Source: Parablautia muri (GTDB taxonomy: Bacteria > Bacillota > Clostridia > Lachnospirales > Lachnospiraceae). From it: a stretch of 64,000 bases of DNA. The translations under genes and the position numbers were made by a program. Below, piece after piece: positions 30,763-39,917 of this stretch. Location: NCBI RefSeq assembly GCF_009917485.1, contig NZ_QZDT01000023.1, positions 1 to 64,000 on the forward strand, in the 5' to 3' direction. The notes beneath the pieces were generated by a model that did not search any database, was not told the DNA's origin, and was given only the letters and a program-made list of their open reading frames with translations. Positions within the stretch are counted from its first letter, which is position 1; each line of letters opens with the position of its first letter.

Positions 30763-33420
30763 ATGAAAAAAGCAATTATGAAAAGCGTTATAGTTTGCAT
30801 TGTGTTTATTGTCACCTTGTTTGTTGTCAGCAGCATTATGAATAAAGGGAACACAGACATGACAATTGAGATGGGAAAAGCTACCTATCCGGTCATTTCC
30901 CTTACGTATGAAGGGTTTCATATCAATGAACTGCACGGCTATGCGGATGTGATGGAGGTAAGCCAGATGCGGGAGAGCATCACGCCTCTGGAAACCGGAA
31001 GAAAGGTTGAGATGCACATTAATCCCTATGGAAGAACCATAGAGGGGATTGGGTTTGAGGTCAGAAGCCTGGATGGCAGCCGTCTGATTGAAAACACGGA
31101 GATTGGGGACATTAAACAGGAGAAAAATGAGGAGATTTCGGTATCCTTTGGGCTGAAGGACTTAATTGAAAGTAACCAAGAGTATATGCTGGTTATTCTG
31201 CTCACTTTAGATGACCGAAAAGTGGTTCGGTATTACACAAGAGTCGTGAACACAGAGGAATATCATGTAGATGAAAAGTTGGAATATATAGCAGACTTTT
31301 CCAGAAGGACTTTTAATAAAGAAGATGCCAAGGAATTAACGAAATATTTGGAATCCAATGCGGAGGGAGATAATACTACTTACGGAAGAGTTACAATTCA
31401 CAGCAGTTTCAAGCAGGTGACATGGGGAGATCTTGAAGTAAAAAAGGAAAGCCGGTCAGAAATCACGATTAAGGAGTTAGGGCCCGCCACCGGCAGCTTT
31501 TTAATGGAATATTATGTGTCCATTCCGGAAACGTCATCTTCCGGAGAGAGCGATATAAGCGCATCCGTTCAGAACGAGGAAGCCTTGGAAGCGATAGAAC
31601 AGGTAGAGGAAGCTTTCAGCGCGCCTAACACAGATGGGGACAATAAGAAATATTACAGGATTAAGGAATTTTACAGAGTCCGCTATACAACCGATCGAAT
31701 GTATCTGCTGGATTTTGAGAGGACCATGGATCAGATGTTTGACGCTACGGAGGATGTGTATGCGAATAACAAAATTATGCTGGGTATTACCAGCGGAGAG
31801 GTACCTCTTAAGGAAAGTGATGGGGGAAATATTTTTGCTTTTGTAACAGGAAACCGTCTTTTCAGTTATAATATTGTGGACAATAAAATGGCGCTGCTGT
31901 TCGGATTTTATAACAAGGATAATCTGGACGAGAGAACCCTTTATAATGGTCATAAAATTAAAATCTTAAATGTGGACGAGGGCGGTAATGTAACATTTTT
32001 GGTATATGGATATATGAGCAGAGGACGACATGAAGGGCAGGTGGGGATCTCTGTTTATTACTATGAAAACACAGTAAATACAGTGGAGGAGCTGGTATAC
32101 ATTCCCTTTGAAAATTCACAGACCCTGCTCATGGAAGAAATAGATCAGCTTTCCTACATTAACAGGAACAATATGCTGTATTTAAAGTGGGGCAGCAGGA
32201 TATATGGAATTAATCTTATGAGCCGGACCTGTGAGGTAGTGGTGGAGAATCTCTCCGAAGGAAGCTATAAGGTTTCCAACAGCAACAGGATGGCCGTATG
32301 GCAGAAGGGAGGGGACTCTTATGGCGGGAAAGAGCTGGTGCTTATGAACCTGACCACCGGAAAGCAAAAGAGTATGGAAGCAGGAAAGGGAGAGGTGATT
32401 GCGCCTATTGGATTCATGGGGGAGGATTTGATTTACGGTGTTGCGAGAGAGACGGACATCGTAAAGGATGCCGCCGGAAATACGGTTTTTCCCATGTACC
32501 GTGTGAGAATTGAGGATGAAACAGAAGGGGTGTTAATGTCCTACCAGCAGGATAATGTGTATATTACGGCCGGGGAAGTTATGGGGAATCAGATTGTCTT
32601 ATCGCGGGTTGAGAAGACAGAGGAAGGCACTTATGTGGCGATTAAGGACGACCAGATCATGAACGCGGAGACGGAGGCGGAAAGTAAAAACTCCGTTGAA
32701 ATGGCAGTTACGGAAAGATTTGAGAAGTTGACACAGATTGCGGTTAAAAATACCATAGATGAAGTGTCAATGAAACAGCTTACTCCCCGGGAAGTGCTGT
32801 TTGAGGGTGAAAGAACTATCACCCTTCCTGCATTTGACGAGCAGGAGGACCGGTATTATGTGTATGGAAAAAGCGGACTGGAAGGCATTTGCACCAATGA
32901 GGGAAGTGCGGTTAATTTCGCGGATGCTGTTTCAGGAGTGGTGATTGACGAGGGCGGTTACTATGTGTGGACCAAGGGAAACAGGGAGCTGCGGAATCAG
33001 ATTATGGCAATTCAGGGAGAAACTGTAACGGAGGATAAGGATTCTCTGGCAATTTGTCTGGATACCATGCTTGCATATGAGGGCGTAGTGCGAAATTCCG
33101 AGTACATGCTAAAGAAGGGGGAAACGGTGGTTGATATCCTAAAAGACAGTCTGCCTGAGGTGCAGGTACTGGATCTTACGGGCTGTTCTCTGGATGCCGT
33201 GCTTTACTACGTGAATCAGGATATACCGGTACTTGTTATGTTAAACGATGGATCGGCAGTGCTTCTTGTAGGCTTTAATGAAAAAAATACGGTTGTTATG
33301 AATCCACAGAGCACAGATTTGGAAAACGGGATAGTTTATAAGGTTGGTATGAATGATTCCAGAGAATGGTTTGAACAAAACGGCAATTGTTTTATTACCT
33401 ATATCAGGAATGAAAAGTAA
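30763..33420 (+). CDS. Large membrane-anchored extracellular protein with C39-like C-terminus
   Basis: The 885-residue protein has an N-terminal transmembrane anchor (about 7-25) and no other membrane segments. The part 60-260 looks beta-rich, 330-600 resembles beta-propeller-like repeats (blocks such as VTFLVYGYMSRG and LYLKWGSRIYGINL), and the last 115 residues, with GCSLDAVLYYVNQDIPVLVM and VLLVGFNEKNTVVMNP, resemble the second half of a papain-like C39 fold. The expected catalytic cysteine at the start of that domain is not evident, so it may be an inactive binding domain. RBS is AGGAGG. No named family is recognised. Confidence 0.7.
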   Translation: MKKAIMKSVIVCIVFIVTLFVVSSIMNKGNTDMTIEMGKATYPVISLTYEGFHINELHGYADVMEVSQMRESITPLETGRKVEMHINPYGRTIEGIGFEVRSLDGSRLIENTEIGDIKQEKNEEISVSFGLKDLIESNQEYMLVILLTLDDRKVVRYYTRVVNTEEYHVDEKLEYIADFSRRTFNKEDAKELTKYLESNAEGDNTTYGRVTIHSSFKQVTWGDLEVKKESRSEITIKELGPATGSFLMEYYVSIPETSSSGESDISASVQNEEALEAIEQVEEAFSAPNTDGDNKKYYRIKEFYRVRYTTDRMYLLDFERTMDQMFDATEDVYANNKIMLGITSGEVPLKESDGGNIFAFVTGNRLFSYNIVDNKMALLFGFYNKDNLDERTLYNGHKIKILNVDEGGNVTFLVYGYMSRGRHEGQVGISVYYYENTVNTVEELVYIPFENSQTLLMEEIDQLSYINRNNMLYLKWGSRIYGINLMSRTCEVVVENLSEGSYKVSNSNRMAVWQKGGDSYGGKELVLMNLTTGKQKSMEAGKGEVIAPIGFMGEDLIYGVARETDIVKDAAGNTVFPMYRVRIEDETEGVLMSYQQDNVYITAGEVMGNQIVLSRVEKTEEGTYVAIKDDQIMNAETEAESKNSVEMAVTERFEKLTQIAVKNTIDEVSMKQLTPREVLFEGERTITLPAFDEQEDRYYVYGKSGLEGICTNEGSAVNFADAVSGVVIDEGGYYVWTKGNRELRNQIMAIQGETVTEDKDSLAICLDTMLAYEGVVRNSEYMLKKGETVVDILKDSLPEVQVLDLTGCSLDAVLYYVNQDIPVLVMLNDGSAVLLVGFNEKNTVVMNPQSTDLENGIVYKVGMNDSREWFEQNGNCFITYIRNEK

Positions 33421-33560
33421 AAACGGCGTATTTTGGAGGTTTGCAACCAATAGTTGCGGCAACTCAAACTAAAGTTGGTGGTAAAAGCAGAATGAGATTC
33501 ATTACAATCTTTCTATCAGGCAGGTGCACGATATCGAGTTTCTAAACGGTCTATTCATAA

Positions 33561-33633
33561 GGTATCGCAAACATAGCCTGCAATACATGTAGGACATGAT
33601 TCCCGTGAGCAAAGCTTGCGGTATGTAGGAGGT
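33561..33633 (+). repeat. Interspersed palindromic repeat B, variant copy B5
   Basis: It begins GTATCGCAAACATAGCCTGC, the first hairpin of the family, but the second hairpin is replaced by a different stem (GAGCAAAGCTTGCGGTATG). It ends in GTAGGAGG, the ribosome site of the next gene. The gap 33421-33560 holds a short TTGCGGCAA hairpin and nothing else recognised. Confidence 0.65.
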
Positions 33634-33638
33634 ATGAA

Positions 33639-34286
33639 ATGAATATTGAAATTGCAAACCGACTTGTAAATTTACGAAAAAGCAACAACCTTTCTCAAGA
33701 GGCCTTAGCCGGGAAACTGGGGATTAGCAGACAGGCGGTAAGTAAGTGGGAGCGGGCGGAGGCATCTCCTGATACCGATAATCTCATTCTCCTGTCCAGG
33801 CTTTATGGCGTTTCCCTGGATGAGCTTCTTAAAACAGAAGATGAAATTTCCATAGCCGGGACAGAGCCATCTGACGAGGGGCAAAAGGATGAGGAAGAAA
33901 AATTGTCAATTCAGGAGGACAAAGGAGAAAATTCATTTGAGGAGGCGCAGAAAAGTTATATAGAAGAAGATAGAGATGAGGAAAACCCCTCGAAATTGGA
34001 TGAAATCTGCCACCGCATTCCTATGTTTTGGATTGTTATATTAGCTTATTTCATAACGGGATGGGTTTTTGGTGCATGGTATGTGAATTGGATTTTGTTC
34101 CTGGTGATTCCTATCTGGAATTCTCTGCTGACGGCAATTAAGAGAAAGAGCGCCTATTACTTTGCTTATCCGGTATTGGTAACGCTGATTTATTTATTTT
34201 TGGGCCTATATTGTTATGCCTGGCATCCAGGGTGGATGATTTATCTGACGATACCTGTATACTATTCAATCGCAGGGCGCATTTGA
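33639..34286 (+). CDS. XRE-family regulator with C-terminal membrane segments
   Basis: The 215-residue protein has an HTH (about 1-60, LSQEALAGKLGISRQAVSKW), an acidic linker (about 70-120), and three hydrophobic segments (about 128-213). It is a membrane-tethered XRE protein like that at 594 but shorter. Its target is unknown. The HTH sequence is close to the one at 594. Confidence 0.85.
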   Translation: MNIEIANRLVNLRKSNNLSQEALAGKLGISRQAVSKWERAEASPDTDNLILLSRLYGVSLDELLKTEDEISIAGTEPSDEGQKDEEEKLSIQEDKGENSFEEAQKSYIEEDRDEENPSKLDEICHRIPMFWIVILAYFITGWVFGAWYVNWILFLVIPIWNSLLTAIKRKSAYYFAYPVLVTLIYLFLGLYCYAWHPGWMIYLTIPVYYSIAGRI

Positions 34287-34340
34287 GAAGGGAGAAAGGG
34301 CAAAGACCGGCACGCTCTGCGGGCTGGCTGCTTAATAAAA

Positions 34341-34438
34341 GGGGCTGTCGGAAAATGATTCTGTTTCCTCAATATATATGTGACTCATATGATGTCACGG
34401 CAATATATTGAGTACAAATCTATTTTGCGGCAGCTCCT
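34341..34438. repeat. 98-bp palindromic element
   Basis: Three nested stems: GGGGCTG / CAGCTCC at the ends, CTCAATATAT / ATATATTGAG, and GTGAC / GTCAC around a TCATATGAT core. It follows the XRE gene. There is no T-run directly after, so it may be a mobile palindromic unit rather than a simple terminator. Confidence 0.7.
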
Positions 34439-34526
34439 TAAAGCATAGTAAAAATATTTTTCCATTTGTTGTGGCCTGTGGATGAACAGTCTGCGCAATG
34501 CATGTACAAAAGTGTATCCGCCAAGC

Positions 34527-35027
34527 CTAAAATTCCGCAGGGAATAAGGTATTACGATATTTGCTAAGTGTAAATAAAAGCAGCATACCTAACACACCAC
34601 AGGATATAACTTCTCCAACAGCAATCGTGATAAAGGAAAACCATAAAGGCTTTACCCCATAAGCATAAAGAAGCACGAAGGGTACGATAATAACATTGGA
34701 AAGGATTGGGGGAACCGGAGCAAGCCATTTATTTTTGCGAAGCTTGTATGTAAAAATTGCTCCGATGAGGGTAGCAAGACTGCCAAAGACAATGTCAGGT
34801 ACTGCGCAGCCTGTTAAGATATTGGCAAGCAGACATCCGATAAAAAGTCCTGGTATTGCGGCCGGGGTGAAATAAGGCAGAATTGTGAGAGCCTCTGAGA
34901 AACGTACTTGAATTACCTGACTGGCAATTCCCATTGCGTTTGCAATGTAGGTGAGCACCACGTAGAGCGCGGCAATCATGGCTGCCTGGACAAGCAGCGA
35001 TAGTTTGAGTGATTTTTGCATATTCAT
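34527..35027 (-). CDS. queT: Queuosine precursor transporter QueT
   Basis: The 166-residue protein has about five transmembrane helices and the QueT motifs LTYIANAMGIASQVIQVRFSE (shortened) and FTPAAIPGLFIGCLLANI. It is the substrate-specific S component of an ECF transporter that imports preQ1 or a related queuosine precursor. Assignment is supported by a preQ1-I-type riboswitch directly in its leader. Start ATG 35027 lies just after the AGGAG. Confidence 0.92.
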   Translation of the reverse strand: MNMQKSLKLSLLVQAAMIAALYVVLTYIANAMGIASQVIQVRFSEALTILPYFTPAAIPGLFIGCLLANILTGCAVPDIVFGSLATLIGAIFTYKLRKNKWLAPVPPILSNVIIVPFVLLYAYGVKPLWFSFITIAVGEVISCGVLGMLLLFTLSKYRNTLFPAEF

Positions 35028-35037
35028 TTTATTCTCC

Positions 35038-35077
35038 TTTAGTTTTTTTTAACGAGTGGAAGGTCTCGAACACTCGG
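35038..35077 (-). promoter_or_regulatory. preQ1-I riboswitch of queT
   Basis: On the minus strand CGAGTG pairs with CACTCG around a loop that contains GTTC and CCTTCC; the tail is TTAAAAAAAACTAA, the A-rich strand typical of the preQ1-I pseudoknot. AGGAG, the ribosome site, follows at once. This predicts translational repression by preQ1. The minimal 40-nt size is normal for the class. Confidence 0.82.
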
Positions 35078-35171
35078 CGTTTTTTAGTATAGCATGGAAA
35101 GATGAAATGTCAAGGTTTCTTTTTGGGGATGGGAGGGCCTTGCAGAAGTTTGTCCTACATGATACAGTATA

Positions 35172-35232
35172 GATTGAAAAATCAAAGATTTTTCAATCAA
35201 CAAATTTGTGTTTGCGCCTAAATTTGAGGACT
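35172..35232 (+). repeat. Interspersed palindromic repeat A, copy A4
   Basis: ATTGAAAAATC...TTTTTCAATC palindrome, CAAATTTGTG, then GCGCCTAAATTTGAGG. The end is degraded. It lies in the 340-bp gap 35028-35368, 137 bp ahead of the response-regulator gene. The rest of the gap has only short hairpins (TGCCCGAAGTATGGGCA). Confidence 0.8.
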
Positions 35233-35368
35233 ATTATGCCCGAAGTATGGGCACACTCCGTTAAGCTTTAGTTGTGTGCAGCTGCAAAGCAGTGCATAGA
35301 TTCGTAAAAAGTATCCGGGCGATTCGGGATTGTAATAGCAAAGGTTAAGGTAAAGGAAAGGGTTTCTG

Positions 35369-36976
35369 ATGGGGTTATATCGTATTATGCTGGTGGACGA
35401 TGAAGAAGAGGTCCGCAAAGCAATTATGCGCAAAATGGACTGGGAACAGCTTGGCTTTGTTTTGGTGGGGGACGCCGAGAATGGCGAAGATGCGCTGGAA
35501 CAGCTAGAGCAGTTAGAACCGGATGTGGTTATGACGGATATCCGCATGCCTTATATGGATGGACTGACGCTTACAGAGAAGATACGTGGGAAATATCCTT
35601 CTATCAAAATACTTATTTTTTCCGGATATGATGATTTTGAATATGCCCAGCGGGCAATTAAACTGAATGCGGCCGAATATATTTTAAAGCCGGTAAATGG
35701 TGAAGAACTGGCAGCCATTTTAAGCCGGATCAGAAAAAATCTGGATGAGGAGATTGAGCAGCGCCGGAATATTGATATATTGCAGGAGCGGTATCTAAGC
35801 AGCCTGCCTATCTTGCGTGAGCTGTTTTTGAACGATTTGGTACGGATGACTGCAAATGTGGAAACCATCGTGCCAAGACTGTGCGAATATGGAATAGATA
35901 TTTTAGACGCCCGTAAGTGGCTGACTGCGATGATTCATGTGGATCAGGCAGAAAGGATGGAGAATCAGGTACTTTCTGAGCATCGGGAACTGATTCTTAT
36001 CTCCGTGCGGGATTTTGTGGAGGATTATCTAAGGCCTTATTGCCGTTTTGCGACTTTTAATTCTGCGGATGGAATTACGATCATTGTAGCGGTGGACGAG
36101 GACAATACACAGACAGGGCTTATGAATCTTCTAAGCGATGTCTGTAAGGAAAGCAGGCGCCTTTTAGATGTGCCGATAACCATTGGCGTAGGAAGAAGCT
36201 GTGATACACTGCAGGAGATTGGGCGTTCTTATCAAACCTGTGTGGACGCTTTGGGCTATCGGGCCATCGTAGGGGGCGGTAAAGTGATTTATATTAACGA
36301 TATGGAACCGGTGAGCCGCGGGAAACTACAATTGGATGATAAAGGGGAGGCGGAGCTTACTGCGGCGATTAAGTTTGGGCCAAAGGAACAGATTGAACGT
36401 GTTATCCGGGATCTGGCAATAAGGATGGAGGATGCGAAAGTGCACGCCAGCCAATATCAGGTCTATATGCTGTCTATTGTCAACAGTATGATTCGCCTGA
36501 TGCAGCAGTATGACCTGAATATAAGCGAGATGTTTGACGCCGGGAATCAATATGCGGACATGATGGAAAGAATTTATGTCAGGGAGGAGTTTGCGGAAAG
36601 AATTATACCGATTGCTTACAGGATGAATGAAGCGCTCAACCGGGAGAGAGATAATACGACTAAAAAAGTTATCAGACAGGCAAAGGAATATATCAGGGAA
36701 AATTACGCAAATCCTGACCTGTCCGTGGAAATGCTCTGCCGGCACCTTCATATGAGCCCCGCTTATTTTTCTACTGTTTTTAAGAAGGAAACGGGACAGA
36801 CCTACGTGAATTATCTTACAGAGGTGCGGCTGAAAAAGGCAGTGGAGCTTTTGAATGAAACCGATGATAAAACATATATGATTGCCCAGAAAGTGGGTTA
36901 TCAGGAGCAGAATTATTTCAGCTATGTATTTAAAAAGCAGTATGGGGTGTCACCGACCAAATACAGGGGGACGTAA
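35369..36976 (+). CDS. Response regulator, YesN/AraC type
   Basis: The 535-residue protein has a receiver domain (about 1-125) with D54-region VVMTDIRMPYMDG, a middle region (about 130-420), and a C-terminal AraC HTH pair (about 435-535, LHMSPAYFSTVFKKETGQTY). This is the two-component regulator of the YesN class that activates carbohydrate transport genes. It is followed after 3 bp by the sensor kinase, and the sugar transporter genes are downstream on the same strand. Confidence 0.92.
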   Translation: MGLYRIMLVDDEEEVRKAIMRKMDWEQLGFVLVGDAENGEDALEQLEQLEPDVVMTDIRMPYMDGLTLTEKIRGKYPSIKILIFSGYDDFEYAQRAIKLNAAEYILKPVNGEELAAILSRIRKNLDEEIEQRRNIDILQERYLSSLPILRELFLNDLVRMTANVETIVPRLCEYGIDILDARKWLTAMIHVDQAERMENQVLSEHRELILISVRDFVEDYLRPYCRFATFNSADGITIIVAVDEDNTQTGLMNLLSDVCKESRRLLDVPITIGVGRSCDTLQEIGRSYQTCVDALGYRAIVGGGKVIYINDMEPVSRGKLQLDDKGEAELTAAIKFGPKEQIERVIRDLAIRMEDAKVHASQYQVYMLSIVNSMIRLMQQYDLNISEMFDAGNQYADMMERIYVREEFAERIIPIAYRMNEALNRERDNTTKKVIRQAKEYIRENYANPDLSVEMLCRHLHMSPAYFSTVFKKETGQTYVNYLTEVRLKKAVELLNETDDKTYMIAQKVGYQEQNYFSYVFKKQYGVSPTKYRGT

Positions 36977-36979
36977 AGA

Positions 36980-38773
36980 ATGGCGAAAGGGAGAAAGGCT
37001 ACCCAGTGGAAAAAAATCAGCATCCGATATACCATATTCATTTATTTTACGGTCAGTGCACTGGTAGCAATGCTTTTGAGCGGAATTGCACTTTATGTAC
37101 AGCTCTCCCACCAGTTTGTGGCGGCCATGCAGAAAGAGAGCCAGGTGGTCTTAGGGCAGGTCAGCCAATCGGTGGATTCTTATCTGCGCACGATTATGAA
37201 GCTTTCCGACAGTCTGTATTACGGTATCATAAAAAATGCCGATTTGTCCGAGGAATCCATAAACAGCCGCATTACGCTGCTTTATGATAATAACAAAGAC
37301 AGCATTGCCAATATTGCCCTTTTGTCAAAAGAGGGGGAGTTATTAGAAGCGGTTCCGGCAGCACGCTTAAAGACAGGACTGGATGTAACCAAGGAAGAAT
37401 GGTTTGAGAACACGCTGGCCAGGACGGATAATCTGCATTTTAGTACGCCTCGCGTACAGTATATTTTTGATAACAATGAAAACCAGTACCGCTGGGTCAT
37501 TACGCTGACAAGGGCGGTGGAGATTACCCACGGCACGTCCACGGAACAGGGAATACTGCTGATGGATATCCGCTATAGCAGTCTGCAGCAGATTTTGGAA
37601 AATATCGTGCTGGGCAATGAAGGTTATCTGTATATGGTGAACGGCGGCGGAGAGCTGATTTATCATCCGAAAATGCAGTTGATTGAAACAGGGTGGATGG
37701 CGGAAAATATTGCGGCGGCCGCGGGATACCGGGACGGAAGCTATCAGGAAGAATACGAAGGGGAAATGCGCAGTGTCAATGTAAAAATTGTGGGCTATAC
37801 AGGATGGAAATTGTTGAGCGTTACGCCGGAGAAAGGCTTATCTTTAAGTAATTTGAAGATGCGGCTTTTTGTGGCCTTTGTGGTAGCTTCGTTTTTGCTG
37901 GCTTTGATTTTGATTAACGCATTCATTTCGTCCCGCATTACGGATCCAATCCAGGAATTGGAAAAGACGGTGAACGCTATCGAAGCAGGTGAACTCGATA
38001 CGGAGGTATATACCGGCGGCTCTTATGAAATCCAACATCTCGGGCGTTCTATCGGAGAGATGGCAAAGAGAATCAAGACCCTGATGCAGGATATTGTAAC
38101 GGAGCATGAATCAAAACGGAAAAGTGAATTTGACACATTGCAGTCACAAATCAACCCTCACTTTTTGTATAACACGCTGGACATCATTGTGTGGATGATT
38201 GAGAATGAGCAGAAGCAGGAAGCCGTGAAAGTGGTAACGGCCCTTGCACGTTTTTTCCGTATCAGTCTCAGCAAGGGAAAAAGCATTATTCCGGTCAGGG
38301 ATGAACTGGAACATGTACGCAATTACCTGATGATTCAACAAATGCGGTTTAAGAATAAATTTACTTATGTGATTGAGGCAAAGGAAGATGTGATGGGGCT
38401 TGCATGCTTAAAGCTCCTTTTACAGCCTTTGGTGGAAAATGCCATTTATCACGGCATGGAGTTTATGGACGGAGATGGGGAGATTCGCGTGGAGGCATAC
38501 AGGCAGGAGGACAGCCTGTGGTTTAAAATCAGCGATAATGGTTTGGGAATGACGAAGGAGCAGGCTGAGAGTCTGTTGAACGAAACCCCCAAGGTGCGTT
38601 CGGGAAAAGGTTCCGGTATTGGAGTGAAAAACGTAAATGAAAGAATCGGGTTATATTTCGGAAAACCATACGGACTTTTTATAGAATCGGAGCCGGATGA
38701 AGGGACGGTTATCCGAATCCACCTGCCGGCAGAAATCTATACCGAAATGATTGGTACGGGACCGCAAACATAG
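36980..38773 (+). CDS. Sensor histidine kinase, YesM type
   Basis: The 597-residue kinase has a first membrane helix (about 18-38), an extracellular sensor region (about 40-300), a second helix (about 298-318), a HAMP domain (about 320-370), the His_kinase block with QSQINPHFLYNTLDII (about 390-405; His in NPHF), and an ATPase domain (about 490-590, DNGLGM, GSGIGVKNV). The stop TAG (38771-38773) lies inside repeat B2. It probably works with the two sugar-binding proteins that follow as co-receptors; this is inference. Confidence 0.92.
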   Translation: MAKGRKATQWKKISIRYTIFIYFTVSALVAMLLSGIALYVQLSHQFVAAMQKESQVVLGQVSQSVDSYLRTIMKLSDSLYYGIIKNADLSEESINSRITLLYDNNKDSIANIALLSKEGELLEAVPAARLKTGLDVTKEEWFENTLARTDNLHFSTPRVQYIFDNNENQYRWVITLTRAVEITHGTSTEQGILLMDIRYSSLQQILENIVLGNEGYLYMVNGGGELIYHPKMQLIETGWMAENIAAAAGYRDGSYQEEYEGEMRSVNVKIVGYTGWKLLSVTPEKGLSLSNLKMRLFVAFVVASFLLALILINAFISSRITDPIQELEKTVNAIEAGELDTEVYTGGSYEIQHLGRSIGEMAKRIKTLMQDIVTEHESKRKSEFDTLQSQINPHFLYNTLDIIVWMIENEQKQEAVKVVTALARFFRISLSKGKSIIPVRDELEHVRNYLMIQQMRFKNKFTYVIEAKEDVMGLACLKLLLQPLVENAIYHGMEFMDGDGEIRVEAYRQEDSLWFKISDNGLGMTKEQAESLLNETPKVRSGKGSGIGVKNVNERIGLYFGKPYGLFIESEPDEGTVIRIHLPAEIYTEMIGTGPQT

Positions 38774-38825
38774 CTTGCGATATATGACAATAGTCTTTGC
38801 CTATTGTCATGCAGAGGGTATAAGG
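38754..38825 (+). repeat. Interspersed palindromic repeat B, copy B2
   Basis: GTACGGGACCGCAAACATAG, CTTGCGATATATG, then ACAATAGTCTTTGCCTATTGT and GCAGAGGGTATAAGG. It supplies the stop codon of the kinase and ends in the ribosome site and spacer of the next gene. Confidence 0.85.
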
Positions 38826-39803
38826 ATGATAGGAAAAAAGGGAAAGCTGCTGCTGTTTTGTTATATGCTGCTTTTAGTGGTTTTATTCCTGATGTGTTCA
38901 ACAGATTTGATCATACGGGAACCGGAGCAGGAAGTTTATCAGATTGCGGTGATTATCGAGGACGCCACCGATAACAATTACGGTAATTTCCGAAAAGGTA
39001 TGGACCAGGCGGCGGTGGAGCTTAACGCTGATGTCCGTTTTATCACATTATATGGAAAATTAGAACCAAATCAGCAGATGGAATTTATTATGCGCGAACA
39101 GCAGGACGGCACCGATGCGGTAATTGTAGCGCCGGTTGATGAACAGAAACTTTTTGATGCACTGGCACAAAAACAAATCACGATTCCTATGGTGCTTCTA
39201 GGCTCTGAATTAGCAGAAGAAAAAATCATTGGAACGATTACGGTAGATAATAAAAAGATGGGACAAGAGCTTGCCCGGCAAATGCTGGCTCAGACGCCGG
39301 AGGAGGTCTCGGTTGTGATTTTATCACAACAGGAAAAGCACAGTATGGCGGAGAAGGATTTCCGAGAGGGAATTACGAAAGAACTAAGCGGAAGAGGGCG
39401 CGCCTATCAGACAATTTATTGCAGTGAAGATGTGAACTTAAAGGAAGTCCTGAAAGGGGTAATGGATTCGGGGGAAAGACAGATTGTCATTTTGACGGAA
39501 AGCCCGGAACTGCTCACGCTGACCGCAGCCATAGGGGCGGAGGATTCGCTTTTTTGGGAAGAAGTGCGCGGACTTTATGGGAGAGGCGATGCGATTCCAA
39601 TTCTGAATTATCTGGACCGTGGATTCATCACAGGAACCTGCGCAACGGATGAATTTAGTATGGGCTATTATAGCGTTTGTATGGCAGTGAGGGAACTGGA
39701 AGGATTAGAGGGGGATGTATCTCTTAGGATGGACTATCATTATATAGAAAAGGAGGATCTGCGAAAGAAGACATATGAAAAAATGCTATTCCCGATTGAA
39801 TAA
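38826..39803 (+). CDS. Membrane-anchored sugar-binding-like protein
   Basis: The 325-residue protein has a hydrophobic N-terminus (about 7-23, LFLMC; a poor lipobox, so more likely an anchor) and a type I periplasmic-binding fold (about 37-310, YQIAVIIEDATDNNYGNF, TVDNKKMGQELARQML, IITGTCATDEFSMGYY). Unlike mglB at 41097 it is not next to the transporter genes but behind the kinase gene, so it may be a sensor subunit for YesM, as XylFII is for LytS in some clostridia. The start is fixed by the GAGGG in repeat B2. Confidence 0.8.
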   Translation: MIGKKGKLLLFCYMLLLVVLFLMCSTDLIIREPEQEVYQIAVIIEDATDNNYGNFRKGMDQAAVELNADVRFITLYGKLEPNQQMEFIMREQQDGTDAVIVAPVDEQKLFDALAQKQITIPMVLLGSELAEEKIIGTITVDNKKMGQELARQMLAQTPEEVSVVILSQQEKHSMAEKDFREGITKELSGRGRAYQTIYCSEDVNLKEVLKGVMDSGERQIVILTESPELLTLTAAIGAEDSLFWEEVRGLYGRGDAIPILNYLDRGFITGTCATDEFSMGYYSVCMAVRELEGLEGDVSLRMDYHYIEKEDLRKKTYEKMLFPIE

Positions 39804-39850
39804 GGAAGGCTTAAAAGTTGGAAGGAAACCTTCAAACAATCTATTTACGC

Positions 39851-39917
39851 AGTACCGCAGGCACAGCTTGCAATACATGACAATAGGCTTTGCCTGTTGT
39901 ATGCAGGGGGTGTAAGG
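39851..39917 (+). repeat. Interspersed palindromic repeat B, copy B3
   Basis: AGTACCGCAGGCACAGCTTG, CAATACATG, ACAATAGGCTTTGCCTGTTGT, then GCAGGGGGTGTAAGG directly before the ATG of the next gene. Strong similarity to B2. Confidence 0.85.
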
